Positions 17,547 through 25,301 of a stretch of 64,000 nucleotides of DNA are shown in pieces. The notes beneath the pieces are model-generated. The model did not search any database. It was not told the origin of the DNA and was given only the letters and a program-made list of their open reading frames with translations. How positions within the stretch are numbered: the first letter of the stretch is position 1; the number at the start of each line of letters is the position of its first letter. The stretch comes from a virus. The position numbers and the translations under genes were made by a program. Location of the stretch: IMG/VR virus record IMGVR_UViG_3300006810_000040, positions 1 through 64,000 of that record. One strand, 5' to 3'.

Positions 17547-18056
17547 ATGGCCGAACTGAACAACTCCGCTGCCATCGGCAACTTCCTCGTCCTCCCCGGC
17601 TACGACGACCTCGACAACGGCGACGAGGGCCGCGCCAGCAAGCTGTCCCGCTACGACAAGGTCGGTCCCGCCGTGGGCCATGACCGGATGCACGTCTACC
17701 CGGCGTCCTTCTACCAGATCGACATCTACATTTCCGCGCCGGTGGCCTCGACCACTGCGGACAGCTGCCGGCAGAAGGCTCCCTGGCCTCTCAAGGTGTG
17801 GGCTGCCGATCTGGGCTGCGAGTCCTCGGGCGGCTCCGCGGCCACCGTGGACCTCTACACCGACGACGGCACGACCGACGCCAGCATCCTGGACGCCGCG
17901 GAGGACGTTCACACCGCAGCCGGCGAGGCCGCGCGCGTGGCTCCCGAGGACGGCAGCGAGGACGTGGAGTACGACTCCGACATCTACATCAAGTGCGTGG
18001 CGACGGGTGGCACCGTCGAGGGGGCCCAGGCCCACCTGTACGTGCAGCGCCGCTGA
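17547..18056 (+). CDS. Putative head decoration or minor capsid protein
   Basis: 169 aa with GGAGG upstream. Predominantly beta-type sequence (FYQIDIYISAPVAS, LKVWAADLGCESSG, AHLYVQRR) with an acidic pI by inspection. Position two genes after the capsid and before the neck cluster fits a capsid-associated protein, but no homologous family was recognised, so the role is inference. Confidence 0.65.
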   Translation: MAELNNSAAIGNFLVLPGYDDLDNGDEGRASKLSRYDKVGPAVGHDRMHVYPASFYQIDIYISAPVASTTADSCRQKAPWPLKVWAADLGCESSGGSAATVDLYTDDGTTDASILDAAEDVHTAAGEAARVAPEDGSEDVEYDSDIYIKCVATGGTVEGAQAHLYVQRR

Positions 18057-18080
18057 GCGGGACCACCAACCGTTAGGCTG

Positions 18081-18110
18081 GGAGCGTCCGGGGGCAACCT
18101 CGGGCGCTCC
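18081..18110 (+). terminator. Hairpin between decoration-like and neck genes
   Basis: GGAGCG (18081-18086) pairs with CGCTCC (18105-18110), with partial pairing inside. It lies 25 nt after the preceding stop and is followed by TGCTGT rather than a clean T-run, so termination would be weak. Confidence 0.4.
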
Positions 18111-18127
18111 TGCTGTATGGAGAGCCG

Positions 18128-19048
18128 ATGCCTGGAACGACCTACCGCGACCTCGGGCTCAGCGTCCCCGTCACCGAGGCCGTGGATCCGAAGCTGTGGC
18201 GCGAGCGCTACGCCTGGGGGCTCCCTGTCGGCAAGGACCCGCACGACCCCAGCGACCCCTGCCGCAAGAAGCTCAAGGTGCTGTCTGGCTCCCTGCCCGA
18301 CAAGGTCATCGGCTGGCACCTGCGCGCGGCGCTGAGCGAGCTCGAGGGCAAGCTGGGGCTGCCCCTGGCGTGCGAGCGCGTCCTGATGCCGGAGATCGAC
18401 ACGGGCGAAGTCAAGGGCGTGACCTACGACCGGGTCATGACTCGGATGCCCTTCACCCGCGACCAACCCCAGAACTGGTTTCGCATCGACCTTCCCCCGG
18501 GCGTGATCAGCATCGAGCGCGTGCGCTTCTACTTCTACGGCGCGCTGGCCTGGGAGCTGAGCGAGGCCCAGAACAACATCGACCAGGTCAAGCTGGAGTG
18601 GGGCCGGCAGGGGATCGCCCACATCCTGCCGCTGAGCTTCCAGCACTGGATCGTGACCCAGGGCGGGGCCTTCTACTCCAACGTCTGGCACACCATCAAC
18701 TACCACCGGACGCCGCTGCCCGATGCGTGGGCCGTGGACTTCACGCGCGGCCCGGTGTCCCGCCATGGGGGCGAGGCCGGCAAGCTCGAGGCCGTCCTGG
18801 TGGCCTGGTGCTACGCCCGCGCCGGCAAGACCCTGCTGAGCATGAGCGGCCTGGCGCAGTCCCAAGGGCTCACCAGCACGTCCATCAGTCTGGACGGCGT
18901 CAGCCGGTCGCTGTCCCTGCAGGCGTCCGCCATCTACGGGCTGAACAGCGCCCTGGAGAAGGCGCTCGAGGACAGCAACAAGTCCATCAACTGGAAGCAG
19001 ATGCGGGCCTGGAAGCGCGGCATCCGGGTCAAGCCCTACGGGCACTGA
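18128..19048 (+). CDS. Putative neck/head-tail connector structural protein
   Basis: 306 aa, AGAG upstream of the ATG. The pattern of an N-terminal amphipathic helix (AALSELEGKLGLPLACERVLMPE), PPGVISIERVRFYFYG, AILPL-like ILPLSFQHW, WAVDFTRGPV and a C-terminal 'SLDGVSRSLSLQAS' segment matches, from memory, a family found in the head-to-tail region of myovirus genomes. Location between capsid and tail genes agrees. It would contribute to the connector between portal and tail. Confidence 0.6.
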   Translation: MPGTTYRDLGLSVPVTEAVDPKLWRERYAWGLPVGKDPHDPSDPCRKKLKVLSGSLPDKVIGWHLRAALSELEGKLGLPLACERVLMPEIDTGEVKGVTYDRVMTRMPFTRDQPQNWFRIDLPPGVISIERVRFYFYGALAWELSEAQNNIDQVKLEWGRQGIAHILPLSFQHWIVTQGGAFYSNVWHTINYHRTPLPDAWAVDFTRGPVSRHGGEAGKLEAVLVAWCYARAGKTLLSMSGLAQSQGLTSTSISLDGVSRSLSLQASAIYGLNSALEKALEDSNKSINWKQMRAWKRGIRVKPYGH

Positions 19049-19056
19049 GGCACAGC

Positions 19057-19845
19057 ATGGCCAAGAACCTGAGCATCGAGATCTCGCTGGGCAACTTCGC
19101 GCGGCTCCCGCTGGATCCTGAGCTCTACGACGAGCTGATCGAGACCGAGGGGATCGAGGTCACCGTGCGCCGGGCCGTCCCCTGCCCCTGCGTCTGCATC
19201 GAGACCCTGCGCAGCCGCGTGCGGTGCCCCCACTGCAACGGCCTGCGCTGGACGTACCCGCGCGAACTCGAGCTCGAGCTGGTGGCCCTGGTGCTCAACC
19301 GCAGCCCCAAGCGGGTCCTGCAGGCCCCCGGCGAGATCGTGACCGGGACGGTCACCTGCACCTTCACCCGCGAGTACATCCCGGGCGCGGGCGACCTGGT
19401 GCTGCCCCAGAGAGAGCGGCACGTCGTCACGCAGACGCTGATCCACAAGGAGAACCAGCACCGCCTGGCCGCCCTACGCCAGCAGGAGCGCGCGCGCGCC
19501 GTCCCCCAGGAGCTACTGCCCAAGCCCGACGTGCCCGGCGACCGCCTGCTCTACAGCAACCCGCTCAGCATCGACTACGTCGCGTTCATCGACGGCGGCC
19601 GTCTGGTGTTGGGCAGGGACGGTGTCCACTGGCGTCTGGTGGACGGCTGTCTGGAGTGGACCGACCTGGCCGGGCTGCAGCCGGGAGACGCCTACAGCGT
19701 TCGCTACACCGCGCCCGCGGCGTACATGCTCAACCCCGGCGAACCGGTCGCCCGCGCTGGCGTGGATGGCTTCCTGCCGTACCGGTGCCAAGGGATGCGC
19801 CTGGACCGCTGGAGCAGCGTGGACCTGCTCGACAACCGGACGTGA
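19057..19845 (+). CDS. Structural-module protein with zinc-type cysteine cluster
   Basis: 262 aa from the ATG at 19057, 9 nt after the preceding stop. A cysteine cluster at ~residues 44-59 (CPCVC ... RCPHC) suggests a bound zinc. The middle part is beta-rich (TVTCTFTREYIPGAGDLVL), followed by a basic helix and a C-terminal domain (SIDYVAFIDG, YSVRYTAPAAYM). It is in the neck region and likely virion-associated; similar zinc-motif proteins occur beside connector genes in other myoviruses, but I cannot name the family with confidence. Confidence 0.65.
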   Translation: MAKNLSIEISLGNFARLPLDPELYDELIETEGIEVTVRRAVPCPCVCIETLRSRVRCPHCNGLRWTYPRELELELVALVLNRSPKRVLQAPGEIVTGTVTCTFTREYIPGAGDLVLPQRERHVVTQTLIHKENQHRLAALRQQERARAVPQELLPKPDVPGDRLLYSNPLSIDYVAFIDGGRLVLGRDGVHWRLVDGCLEWTDLAGLQPGDAYSVRYTAPAAYMLNPGEPVARAGVDGFLPYRCQGMRLDRWSSVDLLDNRT

Positions 19846-19846
19846 A

Positions 19847-20010
19847 ACCGCCAGCTCACCGCCAGGGGACCGCCAGCTCACCGCCAGCCCACCGCCAGGA
19901 GACGCCAGTGGGTCCACCGCGATTTCAACGCCATACGCCACGGGACCGACAGGGGACCGCCAGGGGACCGACAGGGGACCGCCAGGCCGCCGCCAGTCCG
20001 CCGCCAGTGG
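19847..20010. repeat. Array of 11-bp direct repeats (ACCGCCAG + 3 nt)
   Basis: About 12 copies of an 11-bp unit, core ACCGCCAG followed by CTC, GGG, CCC or similar, start at 19847, 19858, 19869, 19880, 19891 and 19902, then after a gap at 19945, 19956, 19967, 19978, 19989 and 20000. Some copies read ACCGACAG or GCCGCCAG. The array fills the whole gap between two neck genes and runs into the ribosome-binding site of the 20018 gene. The period is not a multiple of three and there is no coding sense. Confidence 0.85.
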
Positions 20011-20017
20011 AGGTCTG

Positions 20018-20980
20018 ATGCTGCTGCCCGCGCTGATCCAGATCCGCATGGACATCGACGGCGTGCCAGGCGAAGCCGAGAGCATGGACGGCTTCGAAGC
20101 CGCGCTGGAGACCGGTGCGTTCTACGGGGCCCAGTACATCCAGAGCGTGTGGATCGCCCTGACCCAGGCCGACGGCGTCACCGACACGGGCGAGTACCTG
20201 CGCCACCTGCGCGCGGAGGGGGCCATCCGGCGCGTGCGCCAGTCGGGCTTTCAGGGCGGCGAGGACGGCAACGACCGCTACGAGCTGGTGTTCGACATCA
20301 GCTGTGACGCTCCGCACGCGGCCATCGTGGAGTACGGCCACGGGGGCTTTCACCTGCCCGACCGGATCCAGTGGGGCGCGACCCCCAAGGTCAAGTTCAC
20401 CGAGGACGGCCGCCCCTACATCAACATCCCGTTCCGGCACTACACGCCCGCCCAGGCCGGCGCGGGGTCCACCAACACGGCCAAGCGCCAGATGATGCCG
20501 ATCCACATCCACAAAGAGGCCAAGCGCCTGGCCTTGCGGATCCGCCAGAACGCGGGCCACCAGTGGCACGGCAAGCCCGTGAAGAAAGGCCGCTACCGCG
20601 GCCGGAAGCGGCTGCGGGCCGTGGACAAGTACAGCTGGCAGGGCAGCAGCCCCTTGCGCCTGGACCGGTCTGACCCGCGGCGCTGGGTCCAGGGCGAGCA
20701 CTCCGGCCCCCGGAGCAGCCTGTCCAACCCGCCGAAAGAGCAGCCTGGTTGGACCACGTCCAAGTACGACGGCATGTTCAAGACCGGCCCCAAGGGGCAT
20801 GAATCGTACATGACCATCCGCACCATCACGCCCGACAGCGAGGGCTGGAATATCCCCGCCCAGCAGGGACGCTTCCTGGCCCAGAAGACGGTCGAGCGGA
20901 TCCAGCGTCAGATGCACTACTTCGAAGAGGTGGTGCTCGCGGGCATCATGGAATCCCTCACCGGCGAGGTCCCCGAATGA
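20018..20980 (+). CDS. Putative virion morphogenesis/tail-completion protein
   Basis: 320 aa from the ATG at 20018, which has GGAGGT 4 nt upstream, immediately after the 11-bp repeat array. The segment CDAPHAAIVEYGHGGFHLP and the following FRHYTP resembles the gp10/HK97-type head-tail joining proteins ('YAxxVEFGT' signature). The middle is very basic (KKGRYRGRKRLRAV). Position between neck and tail-terminator-like genes supports a completion role. Overlaps the next gene by ATGA. Confidence 0.6.
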   Translation: MLLPALIQIRMDIDGVPGEAESMDGFEAALETGAFYGAQYIQSVWIALTQADGVTDTGEYLRHLRAEGAIRRVRQSGFQGGEDGNDRYELVFDISCDAPHAAIVEYGHGGFHLPDRIQWGATPKVKFTEDGRPYINIPFRHYTPAQAGAGSTNTAKRQMMPIHIHKEAKRLALRIRQNAGHQWHGKPVKKGRYRGRKRLRAVDKYSWQGSSPLRLDRSDPRRWVQGEHSGPRSSLSNPPKEQPGWTTSKYDGMFKTGPKGHESYMTIRTITPDSEGWNIPAQQGRFLAQKTVERIQRQMHYFEEVVLAGIMESLTGEVPE

Positions 20981-21723
20981 GCACGCCCACAGGCCCCATC
21001 GGGGCTGGACACAACCTCAGCCCCGTCTTTCTGCTGCGTCAGCGGCTCATGGAGGAGCTGCTGGTGCTTGCCGGCGACGAACCCAGGCTCGATGAGCTGT
21101 TCGCGCGCAGCGACAACCTGCTGCAGGGGAGCCAGGACGCCCGGCCGAAGTCCCACCGCGTGAGCTACGTGGACGAGCTCAAGACCCACCTGAAGATCCT
21201 GGTCCAGGCCGGCGACGTGCCCGTGCGCCTGTCCCACCCGCAGGCCGACGCCAGGCTGCCCTGGATCTCGGTCATGCCCGAGCGTGGTGGCGAGGACCCT
21301 GGTGGGGCCGTCGCTGGCCAGCTGCTGGATCAGAAGCTCGAGGCCATCGGCCCGCTGCCCACGTCCGAGGAGTACATCGAGACGGGTGGCCAGGTGGCCC
21401 GTCGGCTGATCCGGCACCGCATCGAGGGCACGGAGTGGAATACGACCGTGTCGGTGGGCTGCTGGGCCACCAGCGGCGAAGAGGCTGAGCTGCTGGCGTC
21501 GGTGGTGCGCCACCTGGTCTTTCGCGTCCAGGGCCAGCTCGCGGACGCTGGCGTCTACGACATCGCCCTGAGCGAGTCGGGCTTTGAGCCAGACACCCGG
21601 ATGCACCCCCGCACGATGTGGGTGCCCACGGTGCAGTGTCGGATCCGCTGGCAGTTCAAGCAGACACGCCGGCAGCGAGTCCCCTACGCGATCACGGTGG
21701 GTGCGGGGTCGTTCTCCAACTGA
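20977..21723 (+). CDS. Putative tail terminator/completion protein
   Basis: 248 aa, ATGA overlap with the previous gene. The C-terminal half (WNTTVSVGCWATSGEEAELLASVVRH, then ALSESGFEPDTRM and VQCRIRWQF) has the alternating strand-helix layout of tail-terminator proteins that cap the tail tube at the head side. Located directly before sheath and tube. Call rests on position and fold impression, not on a diagnostic motif. Confidence 0.55.
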   Translation: MSTPTGPIGAGHNLSPVFLLRQRLMEELLVLAGDEPRLDELFARSDNLLQGSQDARPKSHRVSYVDELKTHLKILVQAGDVPVRLSHPQADARLPWISVMPERGGEDPGGAVAGQLLDQKLEAIGPLPTSEEYIETGGQVARRLIRHRIEGTEWNTTVSVGCWATSGEEAELLASVVRHLVFRVQGQLADAGVYDIALSESGFEPDTRMHPRTMWVPTVQCRIRWQFKQTRRQRVPYAITVGAGSFSN

Positions 21724-21781
21724 CGGGCTATGCTCACCCAATGCACGGGGCGTCGGCCCGCGAACCCAACGAGGTCCCCCC

Positions 21782-22036
21782 ATGCACGCGTCCACCTACT
21801 TCAGCCGCCTGCCTGCCCCCAAGGGCAAGCGTGCCGAGCGCACCCGCCGCTCTGCCGTGCGGTCTGTGCAGGCCGTCGAGGCCATCCACAGCAAGCGCCT
21901 CGACCTGCGCAAGGCTGAGTGGCCCGCGCTGCTCGACCGCCTGGCCGGGTTCAACGAGTCGGACTGGGCCGCGCTCAAGCGCAAGGGGTTCGACTACCTC
22001 CTCCCCCTCGTCCCGCCGCCTGAGCCGGAGTCCTGA
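21782..22036 (+). CDS. Small basic protein, unknown
   Basis: 84 aa from the ATG at 21782. Basic N-terminal half (KGKRAERTRRSAVRSVQ), then a short helical segment ending in a proline-rich tail. It is coupled to the sheath gene by TGATG. A structural-module accessory gene of unknown function. Confidence 0.6.
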   Translation: MHASTYFSRLPAPKGKRAERTRRSAVRSVQAVEAIHSKRLDLRKAEWPALLDRLAGFNESDWAALKRKGFDYLLPLVPPPEPES

Positions 22037-23793
22037 TGCCTGCGTTCACCGCCCCTGATGGGACCACCAAGTACGTCCCCCGCGTCTACAGCACCTTCGA
22101 AGTCATCGACCTGCTGCCCGGCGCGGTCCCCGCCTTTCACGTCCCCGTGCTTGTGGGCGATGCCGAGCGCGGCATCCCGTACAACTTCAACGACCTGAAG
22201 GAGAACCACGAACCCAACCGGCTGCCCCTGCAGCTGGCCAACACGTCCAGCCGCGTGGGCGACCTGTACGGCTACGACAGCGAGCTCTACGAGGCGATGC
22301 GCGTGGCCAAGCGGCACGGCCTGCCCACCACCTACGTCGTGGTCATCAACGCGCTGACACGCGCCAGCGTGATCGCTGAGAGCGGCACCGGCGCGGTGCA
22401 GGAGGCCAAGGTCTTCGCCCGCAGCTTCGGCACCGAGGGCGGCTGGCACAAGGTCTCTCTGGCCACCAACGTGCTCACCATCACGCCGACCAAGCACTTC
22501 ACCCACATCACGGCCAACGTCGGGGCCTCCGACACCCGGATCACCGTGAAGGACAACAGCTGGTGCAGCGTCGGCCTGGCCGTCGAGGTGGGCGACAACG
22601 CCAACGCCAACGTGCCCCTCACCATCGTGGACTGGGGCACGGAGATCGACAGCAACAACCAGGAAACCTACTGGGTGGAGCTCAGCTCCGCGCCTGGCGC
22701 GCTGACCACCGCGCAGTACGCGGCGCTGGCGGCCTACGACAGCACGGCCCAGGAGGTCAGCCCGACCGCCAGCACCGGCCAGGACCTGGTGGACTGGCTG
22801 CGCGACACCAGCCAGATCCTGGACGTGGCGAAGGAAGGCACCTTCAGCGACGTGCTTTGGGATCCCATCGTCGGGGCGGCCCTGAAGGACCTGTCGGCCC
22901 TCACCCCAGTGGGGGGCACCAGCCCCGCCGGTACGGTCACCGAGCACGACGACTTCATCGGCGACCTGGACGCGTCCGTGTGGGACGACTTCGTCATGGA
23001 CCAGGAGCAGGTCCCGCGGGCGTTCCACGTCGTGAGCTCCAGCAGCAGCATCCACAGCAGCTGGCGCGACTGGGCCATCAGCAAGCGCACCGAGGGCTAC
23101 CCCATCTACGTGGTTGCCGGCGCGGCCTGGGGCGACGTGGTCCTGGACGCTGGCGACGACACCGATCCCAAGTTCCGAACGGGCAACCTGGACAGCCAGG
23201 ACTTCGCGCTGGTCGTGGGCGGCTGGAACCGCGTAGGGGCCTACAAGAGCACCGCGACCGCGGTGTGGGCCATGCGCGTCGCTGGTGGCGTGGTCCACAA
23301 CCTCACCAACGACCCGTTCCGCCTCGAGGGCGAGCCCGAGGTCAAGTGGGACGAGCGCAACAGCGGAGAGCTCACCGCGCTGCTGCGCGCCGGCTGCGTG
23401 ACCTACAAGGCCGTCATCAGCAACGACGTGTTCTGGGGTGTGTCGCAGGGCCTGAGCACCCTGCAGCAGAACAGCAAGAGCTGGAACGCCGACACCAAGA
23501 CCACCCCGCTGACCATGCAGCGCGACATCGCCGACGCCGTGGACGCCTACATGCGGACGGGCCTCGAGGTGTCCGCCATCGGGGCCGACGAGGTCAGCAC
23601 CCTGACCGTGGGCGCAGAGCTTTCCACCCGCGGGGACCACATGGAGTTCATCGGTTGGGTTCAGCCTGGCAGCTTCGCTGTCACCGCCAACGGCCTGGAT
23701 GCGTCAGGCAACGGCATCAACGCCAGCTACAGCGTGAAGCTGCCGCTGACCAACGACTTCATCGGTCTGACCGCTCAGATCGTCATCGGTTGA
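22036..23793 (+). CDS. Contractile tail sheath protein
   Basis: 585 aa, CGGAG 6-7 nt before the ATG. The N-terminus (PRVYSTFEVIDLLPG) and the C-terminal portion (GAYKSTATAVWAMRVAGGVVH, LLRAGCVTYKAVI, PLTMQRDIADAVDAYMRTGLE) show the sheath-family arrangement; the last ~150 residues are the conserved part that forms the inner ring around the tube. It polymerises around the tail tube and contracts on infection. Immediately upstream of the tube gene, as in other myoviruses. Confidence 0.85.
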   Translation: MPAFTAPDGTTKYVPRVYSTFEVIDLLPGAVPAFHVPVLVGDAERGIPYNFNDLKENHEPNRLPLQLANTSSRVGDLYGYDSELYEAMRVAKRHGLPTTYVVVINALTRASVIAESGTGAVQEAKVFARSFGTEGGWHKVSLATNVLTITPTKHFTHITANVGASDTRITVKDNSWCSVGLAVEVGDNANANVPLTIVDWGTEIDSNNQETYWVELSSAPGALTTAQYAALAAYDSTAQEVSPTASTGQDLVDWLRDTSQILDVAKEGTFSDVLWDPIVGAALKDLSALTPVGGTSPAGTVTEHDDFIGDLDASVWDDFVMDQEQVPRAFHVVSSSSSIHSSWRDWAISKRTEGYPIYVVAGAAWGDVVLDAGDDTDPKFRTGNLDSQDFALVVGGWNRVGAYKSTATAVWAMRVAGGVVHNLTNDPFRLEGEPEVKWDERNSGELTALLRAGCVTYKAVISNDVFWGVSQGLSTLQQNSKSWNADTKTTPLTMQRDIADAVDAYMRTGLEVSAIGADEVSTLTVGAELSTRGDHMEFIGWVQPGSFAVTANGLDASGNGINASYSVKLPLTNDFIGLTAQIVIG

Positions 23794-23803
23794 GGGATAC
23801 ACC

Positions 23804-24286
23804 ATGGGCTACACCGACTTCCAGGGCAGCGAGGTCTACCCGTCCAAGCGGGCGGGCGCTTCGGTCGAGATCCTGCTGTTCGACGAGGCAGACCTCACGT
23901 CCCCCATCATCGGGGCGGCGTCTGGCCTGAGCTACAGCGACGACTACGAAAAGCCCCCGGTGGAGGAGGCCGGCAACGAGCTGGTCACCGAGCACACCGA
24001 CGGGCGGCACAGCGGCTCCGGCAGCATCAACGCATTCTGGAGCCCCCAGTACAACGACGGGCTGCCCAGCCCCTCGGAGTTCATCGGCAAGCGGTACGTG
24101 ATCGTCCAGCGCGTGGGCCCCAACTACCCGCAGGCCGGCACGGTGCTCAACGCCTTCACCAAGGTGGCCATCAGCCGCGTGGGCGGCTCGCAGGGCGCGC
24201 GCGGGAACATGACCCAGGACGTGGGCTTCAGCTACAAGAAGCGCTGGACCGGGGCCGAGTGGGCAGCCCGCACCGGCACGCTCTGA
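23804..24286 (+). CDS. Tail tube protein
   Basis: 160 aa. Follows the sheath gene by 10 nt, and its size and beta-rich composition (ASVEILLFDEADL, NELVTEHTDGRHSGSGSINAFW, VGFSYKKRW) fit the tail tube of contractile-tailed phages, the inner conduit for DNA. Sheath-tube-chaperone-tape measure order is the canonical one, which strengthens the call. Confidence 0.82.
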   Translation: MGYTDFQGSEVYPSKRAGASVEILLFDEADLTSPIIGAASGLSYSDDYEKPPVEEAGNELVTEHTDGRHSGSGSINAFWSPQYNDGLPSPSEFIGKRYVIVQRVGPNYPQAGTVLNAFTKVAISRVGGSQGARGNMTQDVGFSYKKRWTGAEWAARTGTL

Positions 24287-24316
24287 TAGCGTCCCTGCAC
24301 TACAGCGAGAGCCACC

Positions 24317-24892
24317 ATGCCGAGCAAGCCGACCGACCCGAAGGGTCGCCCCCTCACCGTGTTCAAGGTCCGCCTGGGCGAGTCCGCCGACGCCCAGCCC
24401 CAGTGGTTGGGCGTGGACTGCAAGCCCACCACCGACGAGGCCCAAGCCGTCGAGTTTCGGATCTACGAGCGCCCCACCATCGGTGAGAGCACCCGCGTGG
24501 AGTTCGAAGTCCACGAACTGGCGGGTGGCCTGCCTGCGTACCTGGACATCCAGGTGGGCAGCTCCCGCACCCGTGAGGCCGCGGTGCGCCAGCTCAAGGC
24601 CGACCTGGGCCTGCCCGAGCTCGACGCCGAGGACCGCGACGGGCTCGCGCAGCAGGCCAAGCTCCTCGAGGCCGCCTGGGAGCAGTGGGACCACGCCCTC
24701 AAGCGGATGACCGTCCAGCTGCAGAACCAGGTCGAACGCCTCTGGTTCCTCGGTCGCTGGAAGATCTGCGGCTACCAGCACCCGGAGGGCTGGGAGGACC
24801 TGGCCAACCACCCCAACGCCGAGCCCTTCTACGTGTCCATCCTGATGGCCTACGGGCTGGCAAAGGCTGGGGCCGCGCCGGGAAAAGCGTAG
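24317..24892 (+). CDS. Tail assembly chaperone, upstream product (G-type)
   Basis: 191 aa. Sits between tube and tape measure, where tail assembly chaperones lie. The last codons contain G GGA AAA (24880-24886) read in the zero frame (ccG GGA AAA gcg tag), the canonical slippery heptamer for -1 frameshifting, 3 nt before the stop. The 0-frame product is the G-like chaperone; slipping gives a longer fusion with the 24886-25293 frame. Chaperones of this kind coat the tape measure before tube polymerisation and are not in the virion. Confidence 0.85.
   Translation: MPSKPTDPKGRPLTVFKVRLGESADAQPQWLGVDCKPTTDEAQAVEFRIYERPTIGESTRVEFEVHELAGGLPAYLDIQVGSSRTREAAVRQLKADLGLPELDAEDRDGLAQQAKLLEAAWEQWDHALKRMTVQLQNQVERLWFLGRWKICGYQHPEGWEDLANHPNAEPFYVSILMAYGLAKAGAAPGKA
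24880..24886 (+). promoter_or_regulatory. Programmed -1 ribosomal frameshift site (GGGAAAA)
   Basis: The heptamer G GGA AAA is positioned exactly in the zero frame of the chaperone gene, and the -1 frame stays open from here to 25293 with good coding sense (GKSVAARALLMADLEG). In phage lambda and most tailed phages the G/GT chaperones are made this way. The fusion protein would be 190 + 135 = about 325 aa. No obvious strong downstream hairpin was identified by eye. Confidence 0.88.
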
Positions 24893-24909
24893 CCGCTCGC
24901 GCCCTGCTG

Positions 24910-25293
24910 ATGGCCGACCTCGAGGGACGGCCCGGCAAGGTGGACCCACCCTTGGTGGAGCATGCGCGAGCGGAGGCCAGGTCCATGCGCTCGATCTGGC
25001 GTCGGCACTACAACCTGCCCCCCAACGACCCGCGCTTCCTGTCGATGACCGACGACGAGCTGCAGTGGGACCTGCTCCAGATCGCCATCCACGCGACCGA
25101 CGAGAAGCGGCAGATGGAGGCCGACCGCCAGACCGTGCTGGACCTGCAGAAGGACATGAAGGGCATCGCTGACATGGTGGACCGCTCCAACGACTTCACG
25201 CAGGCCAAGACCACGCAGAAGGCGTTGATGGCCGTACTGGGCCGAGAGAAGCCCGCCACGCGCATCGAGCGGATTACCCTGACCATGGACTAA
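24910..25293 (+). CDS. Tail assembly chaperone, downstream (T-type) part of frameshift fusion
   Basis: The coding sense of this frame begins at the slip site (24886) and the ATG at 24910 is only the first methionine; there is no good ribosome-binding site for independent initiation, so it is probably made only as the G-T fusion. It holds a short helix-rich domain (SIWRRHYNLPPNDPRFLSMTDDE) and a charged C-terminal helix. In other phages the T domain binds the tail tube protein while G binds the tape measure. Confidence 0.82.
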   Translation: MADLEGRPGKVDPPLVEHARAEARSMRSIWRRHYNLPPNDPRFLSMTDDELQWDLLQIAIHATDEKRQMEADRQTVLDLQKDMKGIADMVDRSNDFTQAKTTQKALMAVLGREKPATRIERITLTMD

Positions 25294-25301
25294 GAGGCCC
25301 A

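Noticed and set aside
19847-20010. CRISPR array
   Set aside because: Units are 11 bp and directly abutting, without spacers of 25-40 bp; no cas genes nearby.
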